Source of the DNA: Chitinophagaceae bacterium
GTDB lineage: Bacteria; Bacteroidota; Bacteroidia; Chitinophagales; Chitinophagaceae
Assembly: GCA_947447265.1 (NCBI GenBank)
Contig: CANFKC010000007.1
Coordinates: forward strand, 62,001-126,000
DNA length: 64,000 bases
Direction of reading: 5' to 3'
Position 1 is the first letter of the stretch. Every line of letters starts with the position of its first letter. The notes beneath the pieces are model-generated. The model was not told the origin of the DNA. It did no database searches and worked only from the letters and a program-made list of their open reading frames with translations. The position numbers were made by a program, and so were the translations under genes. This document shows positions 42,062 through 50,788 of this stretch, one piece after another.

Positions 42062-44335
42062 TTAGCTTTTAATGATTTTAAGTGCTGCTTCCATGAGCTC
42101 GTCGCGGCCTTCTTTAATACCTTGTATGGTTGGTTCAACAACCTTGTTTATTTTAACCCCTTTGCGCTGGGTTTCTGTGCCATCAGGATATTGGATGCCA
42201 ATACCGGAAAACATGGTTGATAAACCTCCCGGAAGTGATATTTCAGAAACATTACCATCGGCGCCAGCGGTAGTGCTGCCGATAACTGTGGCATTGGGTG
42301 CTGTGCTTAGCGCCATGGTCACATATTCAGCCTGGCTTTGCGTGGAAGCGTTTACGATAATAACAATCTTGCCTTTGTAATTATGCTTACTTTGCTTGCC
42401 GACCCGGGGGCCATCATGAACAGTAAAGAGCCCCGGCATAGTATTACTGCCTATCGAAAATTTTACGAATGGGGTGGGTTTGGGTGTAAACCATTCCGGG
42501 TAGGTAAACGTCATCCACGACGAGGGATAACACCTGAGGTCTATGATAATACCCTTTGTATTTTCAAACGTTTCTTTGATAGTATCCAGGTCGTTGTCCT
42601 GCAGCTTGCCGGGATAGATGTAGCCAATATTATCATGCAGCATTTCGAAGCTTTTGGTATGTCGACCGTCAGACTCGAAACTATAGAAATTGCGTTGTGC
42701 AGTAACACGCGGCACGGTTATATTGGTTGCAATGCCACCGCGTGAAATTGCCAGTTCGGCTTTGTCTTTATCGCTTCTCAGCAGCCACCCCCTGTAGCTG
42801 CAAATATCGCGCAACTGTGTTGCATAGTTTGATGCGGCTGCGAGTGGCAGGTGTTTCGTGAGCAGTTCCTGCACCGGAACGCCGTCTATTTTTTCTATGA
42901 TGTCGCCCGGCTTTACAAGCGATTTTATATTAAGCGTGTCAGCGTAATAATCGACCACTACAAGTTTGCCTTCAATAAATTTTGCCTGGAACGGAGGTAA
43001 TTTAGCTCCTGCTGACTTCACGAGTGCATCCGCTCCATCCCATAAATTGGCGTGCGTATCATGTATCCGGGCAATTAATTTCAGACATGCCCGCTGGTAT
43101 TCCAGTTCATCTTTTGCGTTTACGAAGTCGGGTATCGATTCCGGTAAAACATTATTCCAGTTTTCACCTATGAGGTGCCGGTATGGGAAGTAGTATTGCA
43201 CCATGTTCCAATACCTGAATAATGCAAGTAGCCTGGTTCCGGCATCAGGGTAGGGCGAGTCATCGTACTTTTTTTCATGAGCGAAGCCAGGGTTCCCAAC
43301 ACCGGCTGCAGGTGCATTATAGTACTGCTTTTCGCCCTTTGTTCTGTTTGCTTTTATATAGTCTAGCTTTGCTACCAGCGATGCCGGCAGGTTGCCTTCG
43401 GTGAATAGGGTACTATAGTCAGGTTGCAACTGAATATCTTCTTTATTCGGTTTTTCTAGGCAGTTGTTGCACTCGGGTTGTTTACTAAAACCATCAACCC
43501 ATCGCTCCATTATTGTATTGGCTTCCCCGGTATTGGCGGCGGCATTTACTTTTCGCAATACCCTGAAGAGTTCTGCATCCATATTGTAATTACCTTGCTT
43601 TACGCCATCGTGGTAATATTTCATGAAACCCCAGATAAGCCCCAGATTAGTAAGGTCGGTTATTTTATCAGCGCCCGCAGCAATATAACCCAAGCCGGAG
43701 CCCTTGCTGAATGCAGTGTCGGCATCAGCCGGATAAGCGCTCTTAGCGTATACAGGAGCAACGGAAATGTCTTTGCCGTCTATAGAAATACTGAGGTCAT
43801 CCATCCACATTTTACCCTTGCCGATAATAAGTCCGCCAACTACAATTTTGCTCACTACCTCTCCATCATAATCGAGCTCTATTGCATATTCTTTCCAATC
43901 AGTTGTGCCCTTGATGGGTCTGTCCATCATGTTGTCAAAACCGTTGTCGCCGCCACCTTCACCATCGAGCCGCATCCATAAGCCAACCGAAGCTGCATCT
44001 TCAGTTTTTACGAAGCCTTTCAGCACTATTTTTTTGCCTTTGAAAGATTTGTTGATCACATAGCTGGTAGCCGTCCATTCTTTAGGCGTATCGCTCCAGT
44101 CAATTTGAAGCGAATACTTACCTGCATGGTGCACTTTTTCATCTAAGCGATAAGAAGTGCGGAGCTTACTATCGAGGCTTTCATTTCTGCCGATACTACC
44201 CATTTTCCAGCCTTTGGGCCAGTTGGTTTTAGCGTCCACATCTTCCATGTTAAGGTTTAATTTTTCCTGGGCGGCACCGCGAAAGGAAATAAAGAACGCC
44301 AGTATGCAGCCTGCAATGGAAAGGTGTTTTTTCAT
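42062..44335 (-). CDS. Secreted S41-family (C-terminal processing) peptidase
   Basis: The 757-residue product has a signal peptide (AGCILAFFISFRGAAQ), a carbohydrate-binding-like beta-sandwich region (about residues 25-195), a helical middle part with ALFRYWNMVQYYFPYRHLI, a PDZ-like segment (VKPGDIIEKIDGVPVQELL) and the S41 core with GIIIDLRCYP and VIIVNASTQSQAEYVTMAL. The serine in TQSQAE aligns with the catalytic serine of the family. Such large S41 proteins with an N-terminal domain are common in Bacteroidota and probably digest peptides in the periplasm or outside. No T9SS sorting domain is visible. Confidence 0.88.
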   Translation of the reverse strand: MKKHLSIAGCILAFFISFRGAAQEKLNLNMEDVDAKTNWPKGWKMGSIGRNESLDSKLRTSYRLDEKVHHAGKYSLQIDWSDTPKEWTATSYVINKSFKGKKIVLKGFVKTEDAASVGLWMRLDGEGGGDNGFDNMMDRPIKGTTDWKEYAIELDYDGEVVSKIVVGGLIIGKGKMWMDDLSISIDGKDISVAPVYAKSAYPADADTAFSKGSGLGYIAAGADKITDLTNLGLIWGFMKYYHDGVKQGNYNMDAELFRVLRKVNAAANTGEANTIMERWVDGFSKQPECNNCLEKPNKEDIQLQPDYSTLFTEGNLPASLVAKLDYIKANRTKGEKQYYNAPAAGVGNPGFAHEKKYDDSPYPDAGTRLLALFRYWNMVQYYFPYRHLIGENWNNVLPESIPDFVNAKDELEYQRACLKLIARIHDTHANLWDGADALVKSAGAKLPPFQAKFIEGKLVVVDYYADTLNIKSLVKPGDIIEKIDGVPVQELLTKHLPLAAASNYATQLRDICSYRGWLLRSDKDKAELAISRGGIATNITVPRVTAQRNFYSFESDGRHTKSFEMLHDNIGYIYPGKLQDNDLDTIKETFENTKGIIIDLRCYPSSWMTFTYPEWFTPKPTPFVKFSIGSNTMPGLFTVHDGPRVGKQSKHNYKGKIVIIVNASTQSQAEYVTMALSTAPNATVIGSTTAGADGNVSEISLPGGLSTMFSGIGIQYPDGTETQRKGVKINKVVEPTIQGIKEGRDELMEAALKIIKS

Positions 44336-44569
44336 GAGCGTGATTATTCATGCTGAAATTATGAAAAACACGCGAACGTGGAAGTTATTTAATGCAAATT
44401 ATCGCAGCCCTGGGCATTTGCGTTGGTGCACATGCATAAAATCGCGTAAACAGGTATGATTTGTTTCATGGTAATTGTCGTTTTACGAAATTACCTGCAT
44501 ACCTGCACTTACTTTGTCGCCTGGCGGACTAAGGAAGTAAATGCTGCTGCTAATAGCCGAAATTGAATG

Positions 44570-45358
44570 CTAAATATTGAATACTGTAGCCGCAGGCTTT
44601 TGTTTTGCGAGCACTACAATTGTGTTGTGTAGTATTTCAGATGCGGGTATTTCGCTGCCACTGATATCGAATGCTTTATAGTCAATGGATAGGATGTAGT
44701 CTTCAAACATTTTACCGGTAATATCGTTAGTGGCAAGGTATTCCGGATGAATCTCTACAAGCACCGTAATGTTGTTGTGCTTTAGTGTTTGTGCCATGCC
44801 TTGTAACGCCCAGTATTCAGCGCCCTCAATATCAATTTTAATAACCTCAGGAATTACTTTGTGTTCGGCACAGAAAGAATCAAGCGCAATGGCATTTACA
44901 GGCAGTGTGTCGGCCCTGTTATCGGTTACTACATGGTTGCGTGTGGTGCGTTCCAGATTTGTAAAGCGCAGTACTTCATTCTTGTTGCTGATAGCATTGT
45001 TGAATGCGATAACTTTTGCATTCCCTTTTTGAACGCGCGCCGTGTCTTTTAAATAAACAAATGTCGCAGGTGCCGGTTCGAATGCATAAATGGTAGAACC
45101 CGGTTTCATTTTTTTTGAGAGTATAAGTGATATTACACCAATATTGGCGCCAATGTCAAACAGTATATTCGCATCTTTTGCCAGATTGCAAAGCAGTTTC
45201 AGGGGCAACTCATCAATTACGGGATTAATGCCGCGCGCGGTATGCGCCGACACTACATATTGCTCGTTGTTGATGGTGATAGCTTTTCCCGCCCTACCGT
45301 ATACAGCATAGTAAAGACTCCTGAAAAGTACCCTGAAGGTATTTTTTAATGCACTCAT
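44570..45358 (-). CDS. FkbM-family SAM-dependent methyltransferase
   Basis: The 262-residue protein has the SAM-binding motif ILFDIGANIGVISL, the acidic TIYAFEPAPATFVYL, the FkbM signature region ALDSFCAEHKVIPEVIKIDIEGAEYWALQG and the following VLVEIHPEYL. FkbM enzymes O-methylate small molecules, sugars or glycans. The target is unknown. It starts 8 bases after the coaD stop and is probably the last gene of the DUF3822-rsmD-coaD run. Confidence 0.88.
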   Translation of the reverse strand: MSALKNTFRVLFRSLYYAVYGRAGKAITINNEQYVVSAHTARGINPVIDELPLKLLCNLAKDANILFDIGANIGVISLILSKKMKPGSTIYAFEPAPATFVYLKDTARVQKGNAKVIAFNNAISNKNEVLRFTNLERTTRNHVVTDNRADTLPVNAIALDSFCAEHKVIPEVIKIDIEGAEYWALQGMAQTLKHNNITVLVEIHPEYLATNDITGKMFEDYILSIDYKAFDISGSEIPASEILHNTIVVLAKQKPAATVFNI

Positions 45359-45366
45359 ATGGTCAT

Positions 45367-45825
45367 CTATATTTTAACTGCTGCCGGTAAGAATAAGGAG
45401 GAGTTACCACCATTGCGAATAACATCGCGCACCAGGGTTGAAGAAATGGTGGAATACAATGGAGAGCAGGTAAGGAAGATGGTTTCAATTTCCGGTGCCA
45501 GCATTCTGTTCATATCAGCGATCGCCTTCTCGTACTCGAAATCGTTTACATAACGGATGCCGCGCAAAATGAAGTGGGCATTGAGTTCTTTACAACAATT
45601 AATAGTTAGGCCCTCATAACTGATAACTTTTACGCGCGGCTCATGCTTAAATATTTCCTGTATCCAGCCCGTGCGCTGTTCTACCGAAAACATAGGCTGC
45701 TTCGATGAGTTGACACCAATACCTATCACCAACTGGTCAAAAAGCCCTACAGCACGCTCAATAATGTCAATGTGGCCATTGGTAACCGGATCAAAGGTGC
45801 CCGGGAATAAGCAGATACGTTCCAT
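45367..45825 (-). CDS. coaD: Phosphopantetheine adenylyltransferase
   Basis: CoaD makes dephospho-CoA from 4'-phosphopantetheine and ATP. The 152-residue product has the nucleotidyltransferase motif FPGTFDPVTNGHIDII, the substrate arginine region FILRGIRYVNDFEYE and the second motif YSTISSTLVRDVIRNGG. Length is standard. It begins 2 bases after rsmD, and the rsmD-coaD pairing is widespread among bacteria. Confidence 0.96.
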   Translation of the reverse strand: MERICLFPGTFDPVTNGHIDIIERAVGLFDQLVIGIGVNSSKQPMFSVEQRTGWIQEIFKHEPRVKVISYEGLTINCCKELNAHFILRGIRYVNDFEYEKAIADMNRMLAPEIETIFLTCSPLYSTISSTLVRDVIRNGGNSSLFLPAAVKI

Positions 45826-45827
45826 AG

Positions 45828-46373
45828 TTAAGCGTTAGGTTGTATAAAAAAGGTAAAGACGGTAGTGCCGTAATTTTTCATGCGGCCAAAATTAGGGTGC
45901 TTCTGGTAATCGTTACGCGGAGTATGTTCATGCACAAATATGCCCTCGGGCAATAAAAGCTGTTTTTCAAAAACCAGTTGAGGAATCTCGTCAATATTTT
46001 CGAGTGCGTAGGGTGGGCCGGCAAAAATGAAATTGTATTGCTCCGTGCATTGCTTCATGTACCGGAATACATCGCCCTTTATCAGCTGCATGTTTTCTGC
46101 AATGCCCAGTTCTTTTGCAGTTTTCTTAATGAAGTCGAACGTTCTTGCATCGCGCTCTACCAAAGTAAGGTCGGTAGCGCCGCGTGATGCCAGCTCGTAA
46201 GATATGCTACCTGTACCTCCAAAAAGATCGAGTGTTTTAGCGCCATCGAGGTCTATAAGGTTATTCAGTATATTAAACAGGCCTTCTTTTGCTACTTCGG
46301 TGGTAGGCCTTGCCGGTATGTTTGCTGGAGGGTTAAATCTTCTTCCGCCAAAAGTGCCGCCAACTATGCGCAT
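45828..46373 (-). CDS. rsmD: 16S rRNA (guanine966-N2)-methyltransferase RsmD, altered catalytic motif
   Basis: The 181-residue product starts MRIVGGTFGGRRFNPP and has the family motifs RPTTEVAKEGLFNIL, the SAM site LDLFGGTGSISYELASRGA and LVERDA. The catalytic (D/N)PPY motif reads GPPY in FIFAGPPYAL. A single base change from GAC to GGC would account for the loss of the aspartate. It may impair the enzyme, or be a sequence error. I start it at the ATG at 46373; this overlaps the end of the DUF3822 gene by 10 bases. The in-frame start at 46412 would add a tail not seen in the family. Confidence 0.9.
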   Translation of the reverse strand: MRIVGGTFGGRRFNPPANIPARPTTEVAKEGLFNILNNLIDLDGAKTLDLFGGTGSISYELASRGATDLTLVERDARTFDFIKKTAKELGIAENMQLIKGDVFRYMKQCTEQYNFIFAGPPYALENIDEIPQLVFEKQLLLPEGIFVHEHTPRNDYQKHPNFGRMKNYGTTVFTFFIQPNA

Positions 46374-47194
46374 GATTCCAATTGTTTTATCAGTGACAAG
46401 GTGGGAGACCAAATAGAGCTTATGGTATGCCCGGTGCCGGTAGTAATTGCTGAAAAATACTGCGAGAGCGCATTAGCAACAGAGTATTCCGCCGCACTAA
46501 CTGTATTGCAGGCTATGGTTATTTTATCGCCATTAATTTTATGTTCTTCGCACACCAGCCTTATTTCATAGGCAATATCTTCAGCCCAGCGGTATTCAAA
46601 TATTCGGTGCCATAGTAATGTGCCGAAATGATAGAGCGAAACGCAGGCCTGGTCGTTGGTCAAAAAGCAATGTACCCTAACACCCCTGGTGTGGTTACTG
46701 GCGAACTGGTAGGCAGCCAAAGGTAAAATAGCAGCATTTACACAGTTTATTTTAACCAGTGCTTCAATATTTAGAGGGATGGAATATAGGTAATGCGCTT
46801 TATCTTCCTTTTGGTAATGTTCTTTTACAGCATCATTAGCGTCAATAAATTGCAACTGTTTCAGCCATTGCATGGCTTCGTCCTGGTCATATAGCTCGTC
46901 AGGTACTGTAAGTTGTGTTGCCGTAAAGAAAAATACTTTAGTTACTTTGGTTCGGTCAGCAAGAAGCGGTTCCTGCGAAAAAAGTTGTTCGAAAAAATCG
47001 AGATCCCAAACAGCACGTTCCCGGTTGTAACCCACAAAATGGACAGACAACAACTCATTGGCCGGGCTGAAAGCGGCTGCAAGCATACTTCTGCGGTTCA
47101 GCACACAGGTTACCCTGGCAATATCTGCCAGGATATTGATGTCGTCACTTGCATTATAAACCTGCCGGTATATATTCTGTTTTTCAGTAGCCAT
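46364..47194 (-). CDS. DUF3822 family protein
   Basis: This 276-residue protein matches the Bacteroidota family DUF3822, whose members sit directly upstream of rsmD and coaD. It looks like a duplicated actin/hexokinase-type ATPase fold, with repeated beta-strand patterns (LAAAFSPANELLSVHFVGY and ACVSLYHFGTLLWHRIFEY), but I see no clear nucleotide-binding motif. It has no signal peptide or membrane segment. It overlaps rsmD by 10 bases, indicating translational coupling. I use the ATG at 47194; a second in-frame ATG lies 12 bases upstream. Confidence 0.8.
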   Translation of the reverse strand: MATEKQNIYRQVYNASDDINILADIARVTCVLNRRSMLAAAFSPANELLSVHFVGYNRERAVWDLDFFEQLFSQEPLLADRTKVTKVFFFTATQLTVPDELYDQDEAMQWLKQLQFIDANDAVKEHYQKEDKAHYLYSIPLNIEALVKINCVNAAILPLAAYQFASNHTRGVRVHCFLTNDQACVSLYHFGTLLWHRIFEYRWAEDIAYEIRLVCEEHKINGDKITIACNTVSAAEYSVANALSQYFSAITTGTGHTISSIWSPTLSLIKQLESCA

Positions 47195-47345
47195 ATAAAA
47201 GCACACAATTATAGAATAAATTTGCGAATCTTGCAGTCAGGCTGCAAAGTTAACACATTAAGTAAGAGCAAGGTATTTTGTGCCTGCCGGCGAGCAGATA
47301 TTAAATAGTTACTTATAGCTATTTTACAGGAACTTAAACTAAACC

Positions 47346-48686
47346 ATGGAGAAACTCAGCGTAACAGCTACTAATAAAGATATAATTAAACTTGCCCTGC
47401 CAATTTCGGTAGCGTTGCTCATACCCCAGCTCAGCTTCTTTACCAATAACATTTTTATGGGTATGCTCGGCCAGCGGGAATTAGGGGTGAGCGGCATAAC
47501 CGGGGTTTTCTACCTTATCCTTTCTATGATAGGCTATGGTTTGAGTAGCGGTGTGCAGATACAAATGGCCCGCAGAGCCGGGGAAGAAAATAAAAAGGGC
47601 ATTGCAGAGACCTTTATGAACGGGGCAATGCTTTCGCTGATGTTTTCGCTCGGGTTAATGCTTCTTACCATGTGGTTCGTGCCGCTCCTGTTTGGTTTCA
47701 GCCTGGATAGCAATGAGAATTTTGAATTGAGCGTCACCTTTATTTACATAAGGGTATGGGGCTTGCCATTCCTGATGATGGCGCAGTTATTTAACGCATT
47801 TTACATTGCCATCGGTCGTTCGCGGCTGTTGATATATGGTTCCGTAGCGGCTACAGTATTAAATATAGTATTTGATTATGTACTCATATTTGGAAAATTT
47901 GGCTTCCCGGCAATGGGCTTTAAAGGTGCAGGTATTGCATCGGTAATAGCCGAAGTTTTTTACGGGCTTACCATGATAGGCATCTTCTTTTCTCACAAGC
48001 TGCATAAGGAATATACCATATTTGACCACTTTTATTTCGATGTAGCGCAATCGTTGCAAACCCTGAAGGTTTCAGCACCACTTATTGTCCAGTTCATGTT
48101 TAGCATTGGTGGCTGGCTTATCTTCTTCTTTTTTATTGAGCATTTGGGGCAGCAGTCACTGGCCGCTTCGCAGATGCTGAGGAGTATTTTTGGCCTGGTG
48201 GGTGTGGGTACCTGGGCCCTGGCCACTACCTGTAATTCAATGGTGAGTAATATTATAGGGCAGGGTAAGCCCAAGCAGGTGATGGGGCTTATTATTAAAA
48301 TTTCGAAGCTTAGCCTTATTTATTCCGCAATACTTTCGGTGCTGCTGTTACTTTTTTCGTCAGGTTTTTTATCGCTTTACAGTAATGATGAGTCACTGAT
48401 ACTGTTTACAATCCCTAGTTTAAGAGTAATAGTATTGGCCACGCTAATAATGTCGCTCTCTACCGTGGCCTTTAATGGGGTAGTGGGCACAGGAAATACC
48501 GTTATTAACCTTACCATGGAAATAACGTGTGTTTGCCTGTACCTGGTCTATTGCTATTTTGTAATACAGGTATGGCACAGTGAGCTTTACCTCTGCTGGG
48601 GTTCAGAATTTGTTTACTGGACCTTCCTGCTTATTGGCTCTGCCCTCTATTTAAGAAGCGGTAAGTGGAAGGGGAAGGTGATATAG
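47346..48686 (+). CDS. MATE family efflux transporter
   Basis: The 446-residue protein has about 12 hydrophobic helices in two related halves, beginning IIKLALPISVALLIPQLSFF and, in the second half, VSAPLIVQFMFSIGGWLIFFFFIEHLG. Segments such as GMLGQRELGVSGITGVFY and SQMLRSIFGLVGVGTWALAT fit the multidrug and toxic compound extrusion family, which exports cationic compounds in exchange for Na+ or H+. Substrate is unknown. It is transcribed divergently from the DUF3822 operon, with 151 bases between start codons. Confidence 0.92.
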   Translation: MEKLSVTATNKDIIKLALPISVALLIPQLSFFTNNIFMGMLGQRELGVSGITGVFYLILSMIGYGLSSGVQIQMARRAGEENKKGIAETFMNGAMLSLMFSLGLMLLTMWFVPLLFGFSLDSNENFELSVTFIYIRVWGLPFLMMAQLFNAFYIAIGRSRLLIYGSVAATVLNIVFDYVLIFGKFGFPAMGFKGAGIASVIAEVFYGLTMIGIFFSHKLHKEYTIFDHFYFDVAQSLQTLKVSAPLIVQFMFSIGGWLIFFFFIEHLGQQSLAASQMLRSIFGLVGVGTWALATTCNSMVSNIIGQGKPKQVMGLIIKISKLSLIYSAILSVLLLLFSSGFLSLYSNDESLILFTIPSLRVIVLATLIMSLSTVAFNGVVGTGNTVINLTMEITCVCLYLVYCYFVIQVWHSELYLCWGSEFVYWTFLLIGSALYLRSGKWKGKVI

Positions 48687-48728
48687 TACCACTTTTTATT
48701 ACCAGATCAGGAATTTTGAAATAACAAA

Positions 48729-49061
48729 TTAGCTACCAAGCTGCTCGGCCAGGTCATGCATGCTTATGCCATTGTGTGTTTCTTCATAAACGCACTCGCC
48801 GTTTTTTATCAGCAACAGTTGTGGCGACTCGTGATGCACGGCATAATCAGCCGCTATTTTGTTAGAAATATCGCGGTGACGAAGCAAGTCAAGATAATAG
48901 AAACTTGTATTTTCTGGCGCAGTTTCGCGTTCCAGCCTGCTTTTTGCCATACTGCTTATTGAACACCGGGTACTGTGTTTAAAAATGACGACCGGTTGTT
49001 GTGCACTTTGTGCATTAATGGCTTCCAGTTGCTTTTCATCATTTAATTCTATCCAATTCAT
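48729..49061 (-). CDS. ytxJ: YtxJ-type bacillithiol-system redox protein
   Basis: The 110-residue product has a thioredoxin-like fold with the YtxJ signature VVIFKHSTRCSISSMAKSRL, where the single cysteine (TRC) follows the first strand. YtxJ (BrxC) proteins are monothiol bacilliredoxins that remove bacillithiol from proteins, and the presence of one suggests bacillithiol as a thiol cofactor here. The C-terminal SPQLLLIKNGECVYEETHNG carries the cis-proline strand. A TAATTTTG element lies 4 bases before its start. Confidence 0.88.
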   Translation of the reverse strand: MNWIELNDEKQLEAINAQSAQQPVVIFKHSTRCSISSMAKSRLERETAPENTSFYYLDLLRHRDISNKIAADYAVHHESPQLLLIKNGECVYEETHNGISMHDLAEQLGS

Positions 49062-49065
49062 GCTA

Positions 49066-49073
49066 CAAAATTA
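49066..49073 (-). promoter_or_regulatory. Putative -7 promoter element of ytxJ
   Basis: The minus strand reads TAATTTTG, matching TAnnTTTG, and ends 4 bases before the ytxJ ATG. Confidence 0.4.
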
Positions 49074-49451
49074 CAGATTAAAGCCATGCTTTTAGTTGTT
49101 GCAAAATCTAAACGCGTATAGAGAAATGCAATATCGGCGACTAGCCGGTGCGCTTTAAGAATAGGTTTGGAGGGGATTTAGTGTTGCTGTGAATTATGTA
49201 AATATTGAAGGCGGTGATGTAAAAATGCCTGATGAGGGCCAACTATCTTTACCCGGCAATTGATTGTACGGTTCAACTTTTATATTTTAGCTTGCTGCCA
49301 ATGCTGCCGGTGAATGAGACGGTTAAATCGATTTGTACGAAGATTTTAAGTACACCCGGTTTGCAGGGAAACGGATAGAATAAGGTTACACAGGGTTGAA
49401 AAAAAAGAAGTTAAATTATTGGTTAATCGCCTCGTCTAATTAACGTTTTCG

Positions 49452-49459
49452 TATCTTTG
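49452..49459 (+). promoter_or_regulatory. Putative -7 promoter element of the YtxH/holin-X operon
   Basis: TATCTTTG matches TAnnTTTG and lies 51 bases before the ATG at 49511. It overlaps an in-frame TTG at 49457, which is therefore not a start. Confidence 0.5.
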
Positions 49460-49510
49460 AGCGGGATATTATGGTTTATCCTGTGGTTAATACATTTTAA
49501 AATATATTTT

Positions 49511-49705
49511 ATGGCTAAAGTTGGAAAGACAATTGCGAATTTATTGATTGGTGCTACTGTAGGTGTTGCGGTAGGGTATATACTGGCAACAGACAAAGAA
49601 ACCCGTCAGGAAGACATGGAAAAGGTGAAGAAATCATTGAATTCACTGAAGGGCAAATTTGCTAAAAAGGGAATGGACGTAGAAGAAGAAATCTATCATT
49701 CTTAA
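49511..49705 (+). CDS. YtxH-like small membrane protein
   Basis: The 64-residue protein has one glycine-rich membrane helix (IANLLIGATVGVAVGYILAT) followed by a charged amphipathic helix (KETRQEDMEKVKKSLNSLKG), the pattern of YtxH-like proteins. These are linked with envelope or general stress in several bacteria, without a defined activity. It starts a three-gene set with a holin-X protein and a coiled-coil protein, 22 bases apart from the next gene. Confidence 0.78.
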   Translation: MAKVGKTIANLLIGATVGVAVGYILATDKETRQEDMEKVKKSLNSLKGKFAKKGMDVEEEIYHS

Positions 49706-49727
49706 TCAATTCCTTCATACATCCTGG

Positions 49728-50078
49728 ATGAACATATTCGGTTCCATTAAAGAATTAATAGCAAAGTATGCCGAGGTGTACATTAAGCTGCTGAAAGTAA
49801 ATGTAATAGGCAAAACATCGGGCCTTGTAGCCTATGTTATGTATGCGTTTATTTTTCTGCTGCTGTTTTTTTGCACCATGGTATTGTTTGGCTTCGCGCT
49901 GGTAGAAGGTTTCTGTGCAATGGGGCTTTCCCGCGTAGCGGCTTCTTTTTTAACCTTTGGCATATACCTGTTGCTTATGGTTTTACTCGTGGCAATGCGC
50001 AAAGGCATAACCGGCTTTTTTACCAATACTTTTATTCGCATACTAACCGAGGACGATAACGAAAACAGCGAAAAATAA
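49728..50078 (+). CDS. Holin-X (superfamily III)-like membrane protein
   Basis: The 116-residue protein has an amphipathic start (KELIAKYAEVYIKLLKVNVIG) and two long membrane helices (about residues 35-60 and 70-90), matching the Holin-X/DUF1469 family. Despite the name these are mostly chromosomal, non-phage proteins found with YtxH-like partners. It is followed by the next gene after a single base, so translation is probably coupled. The C-terminus is acidic (TEDDNENSEK). Confidence 0.8.
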   Translation: MNIFGSIKELIAKYAEVYIKLLKVNVIGKTSGLVAYVMYAFIFLLLFFCTMVLFGFALVEGFCAMGLSRVAASFLTFGIYLLLMVLLVAMRKGITGFFTNTFIRILTEDDNENSEK

Positions 50079-50079
50079 C

Positions 50080-50574
50080 ATGAGCCTCTACCCAAAGAAA
50101 TTAAGCAATATAGAAGAACTGCAGCGGGAACAGGCGCAACTTAGAAAGCAGCTGGAAAAGCTGAGTTTTGAGGATGTGTTTTCGATGGATAACCTGCTGG
50201 GTCGCGATAAAGATAACGGGAAGAAAGAAAGTAAGGGCTCTGCCGCTGAGGAACAATCATCAGGTGGTAAATGGGATTTTGTACTGGAGCTTTTGCCTAT
50301 GGCATATCCATTACTTGAACCAGCAGTGAATATGGCAAAAGAGAAATTTTTCGGGCTCTTTACATCAAAACCAAAAGGATATAAGAAAAAAGAAGCAGAG
50401 GAGGATGATAATGAGGAACAGGGGAGTAGCATTGTTAAAACTGTTGCCGTGGAAATTATTACCGGATACCTCAAGTGGAAGGCAATAGAACTTTCTTATA
50501 AAGGAGCAAGGCACCTGATAAAAAAACAACAACAAAAGAAAGCGATAAGGAAACTACAAGAAGAGATGGGCTAA
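50080..50574 (+). CDS. Coiled-coil hypothetical protein of the YtxH/holin-X set
   Basis: The 164-residue product begins with a coiled coil (SNIEELQREQAQLRKQLEKL), has a charged low-complexity stretch at about 40-65 and 100-115, a hydrophobic segment at about 66-80 (VLELLPMAYPLLEPAV), and a basic helix at the C-terminus (HLIKKQQQKKAIRKLQEEMG). I recognise no family. Its place directly after the holin-X gene suggests a peripheral partner of the two membrane proteins. A terminator hairpin overlaps the stop codon. Confidence 0.75.
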   Translation: MSLYPKKLSNIEELQREQAQLRKQLEKLSFEDVFSMDNLLGRDKDNGKKESKGSAAEEQSSGGKWDFVLELLPMAYPLLEPAVNMAKEKFFGLFTSKPKGYKKKEAEEDDNEEQGSSIVKTVAVEIITGYLKWKAIELSYKGARHLIKKQQQKKAIRKLQEEMG

Positions 50575-50589
50575 CGTCCATCTTTTTTT
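50564..50589 (+). terminator. Rho-independent terminator of the YtxH/holin-X set
   Basis: A 6-bp stem (50564-50569 with 50578-50583) overlaps the stop codon of the preceding gene and is followed by a run of T. Confidence 0.65.
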
Positions 50590-50666
50590 ATGAATTGACG
50601 GATGCTGCCTACGATTTCATCTGCCTCCCAAACAATGGAAGTTGTGGCTATTTGCATGGGGTTTTG

Positions 50667-50719
50667 TACTGGCGTTGCAAACGCTGTTCCGTGGCATCCG
50701 CGTTGCAAACGCGGACGAG
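50667..50719 (+). repeat. Double-hairpin repeat, copy 9
   Basis: Both hairpins are present with GCA loops. The first has one G-U pair (GGCGTT with AACGCT) and the second is perfect. This copy is 8.7 kb from the main cluster. Confidence 0.85.
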
Positions 50720-50788
50720 AAGGATTAAAATTTATTTGTCTGTCGTTTCAGAAAATTGAATACTATTGTAACGTTACCGGCTGGCTTT

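Larger units (their letters stand above)
49062..49510. other. Intergenic region between ytxJ and the YtxH gene
   Basis: These 449 bases between divergent genes contain the two promoter elements at 49066-49073 and 49452-49459. I see no hairpin, repeat or gene between them. Confidence 0.45.

Noticed and set aside
49728-50078. Holin-X protein as evidence for a prophage
   Set aside because: No phage structural, lysis or integrase genes are near, and this family is widely chromosomal.
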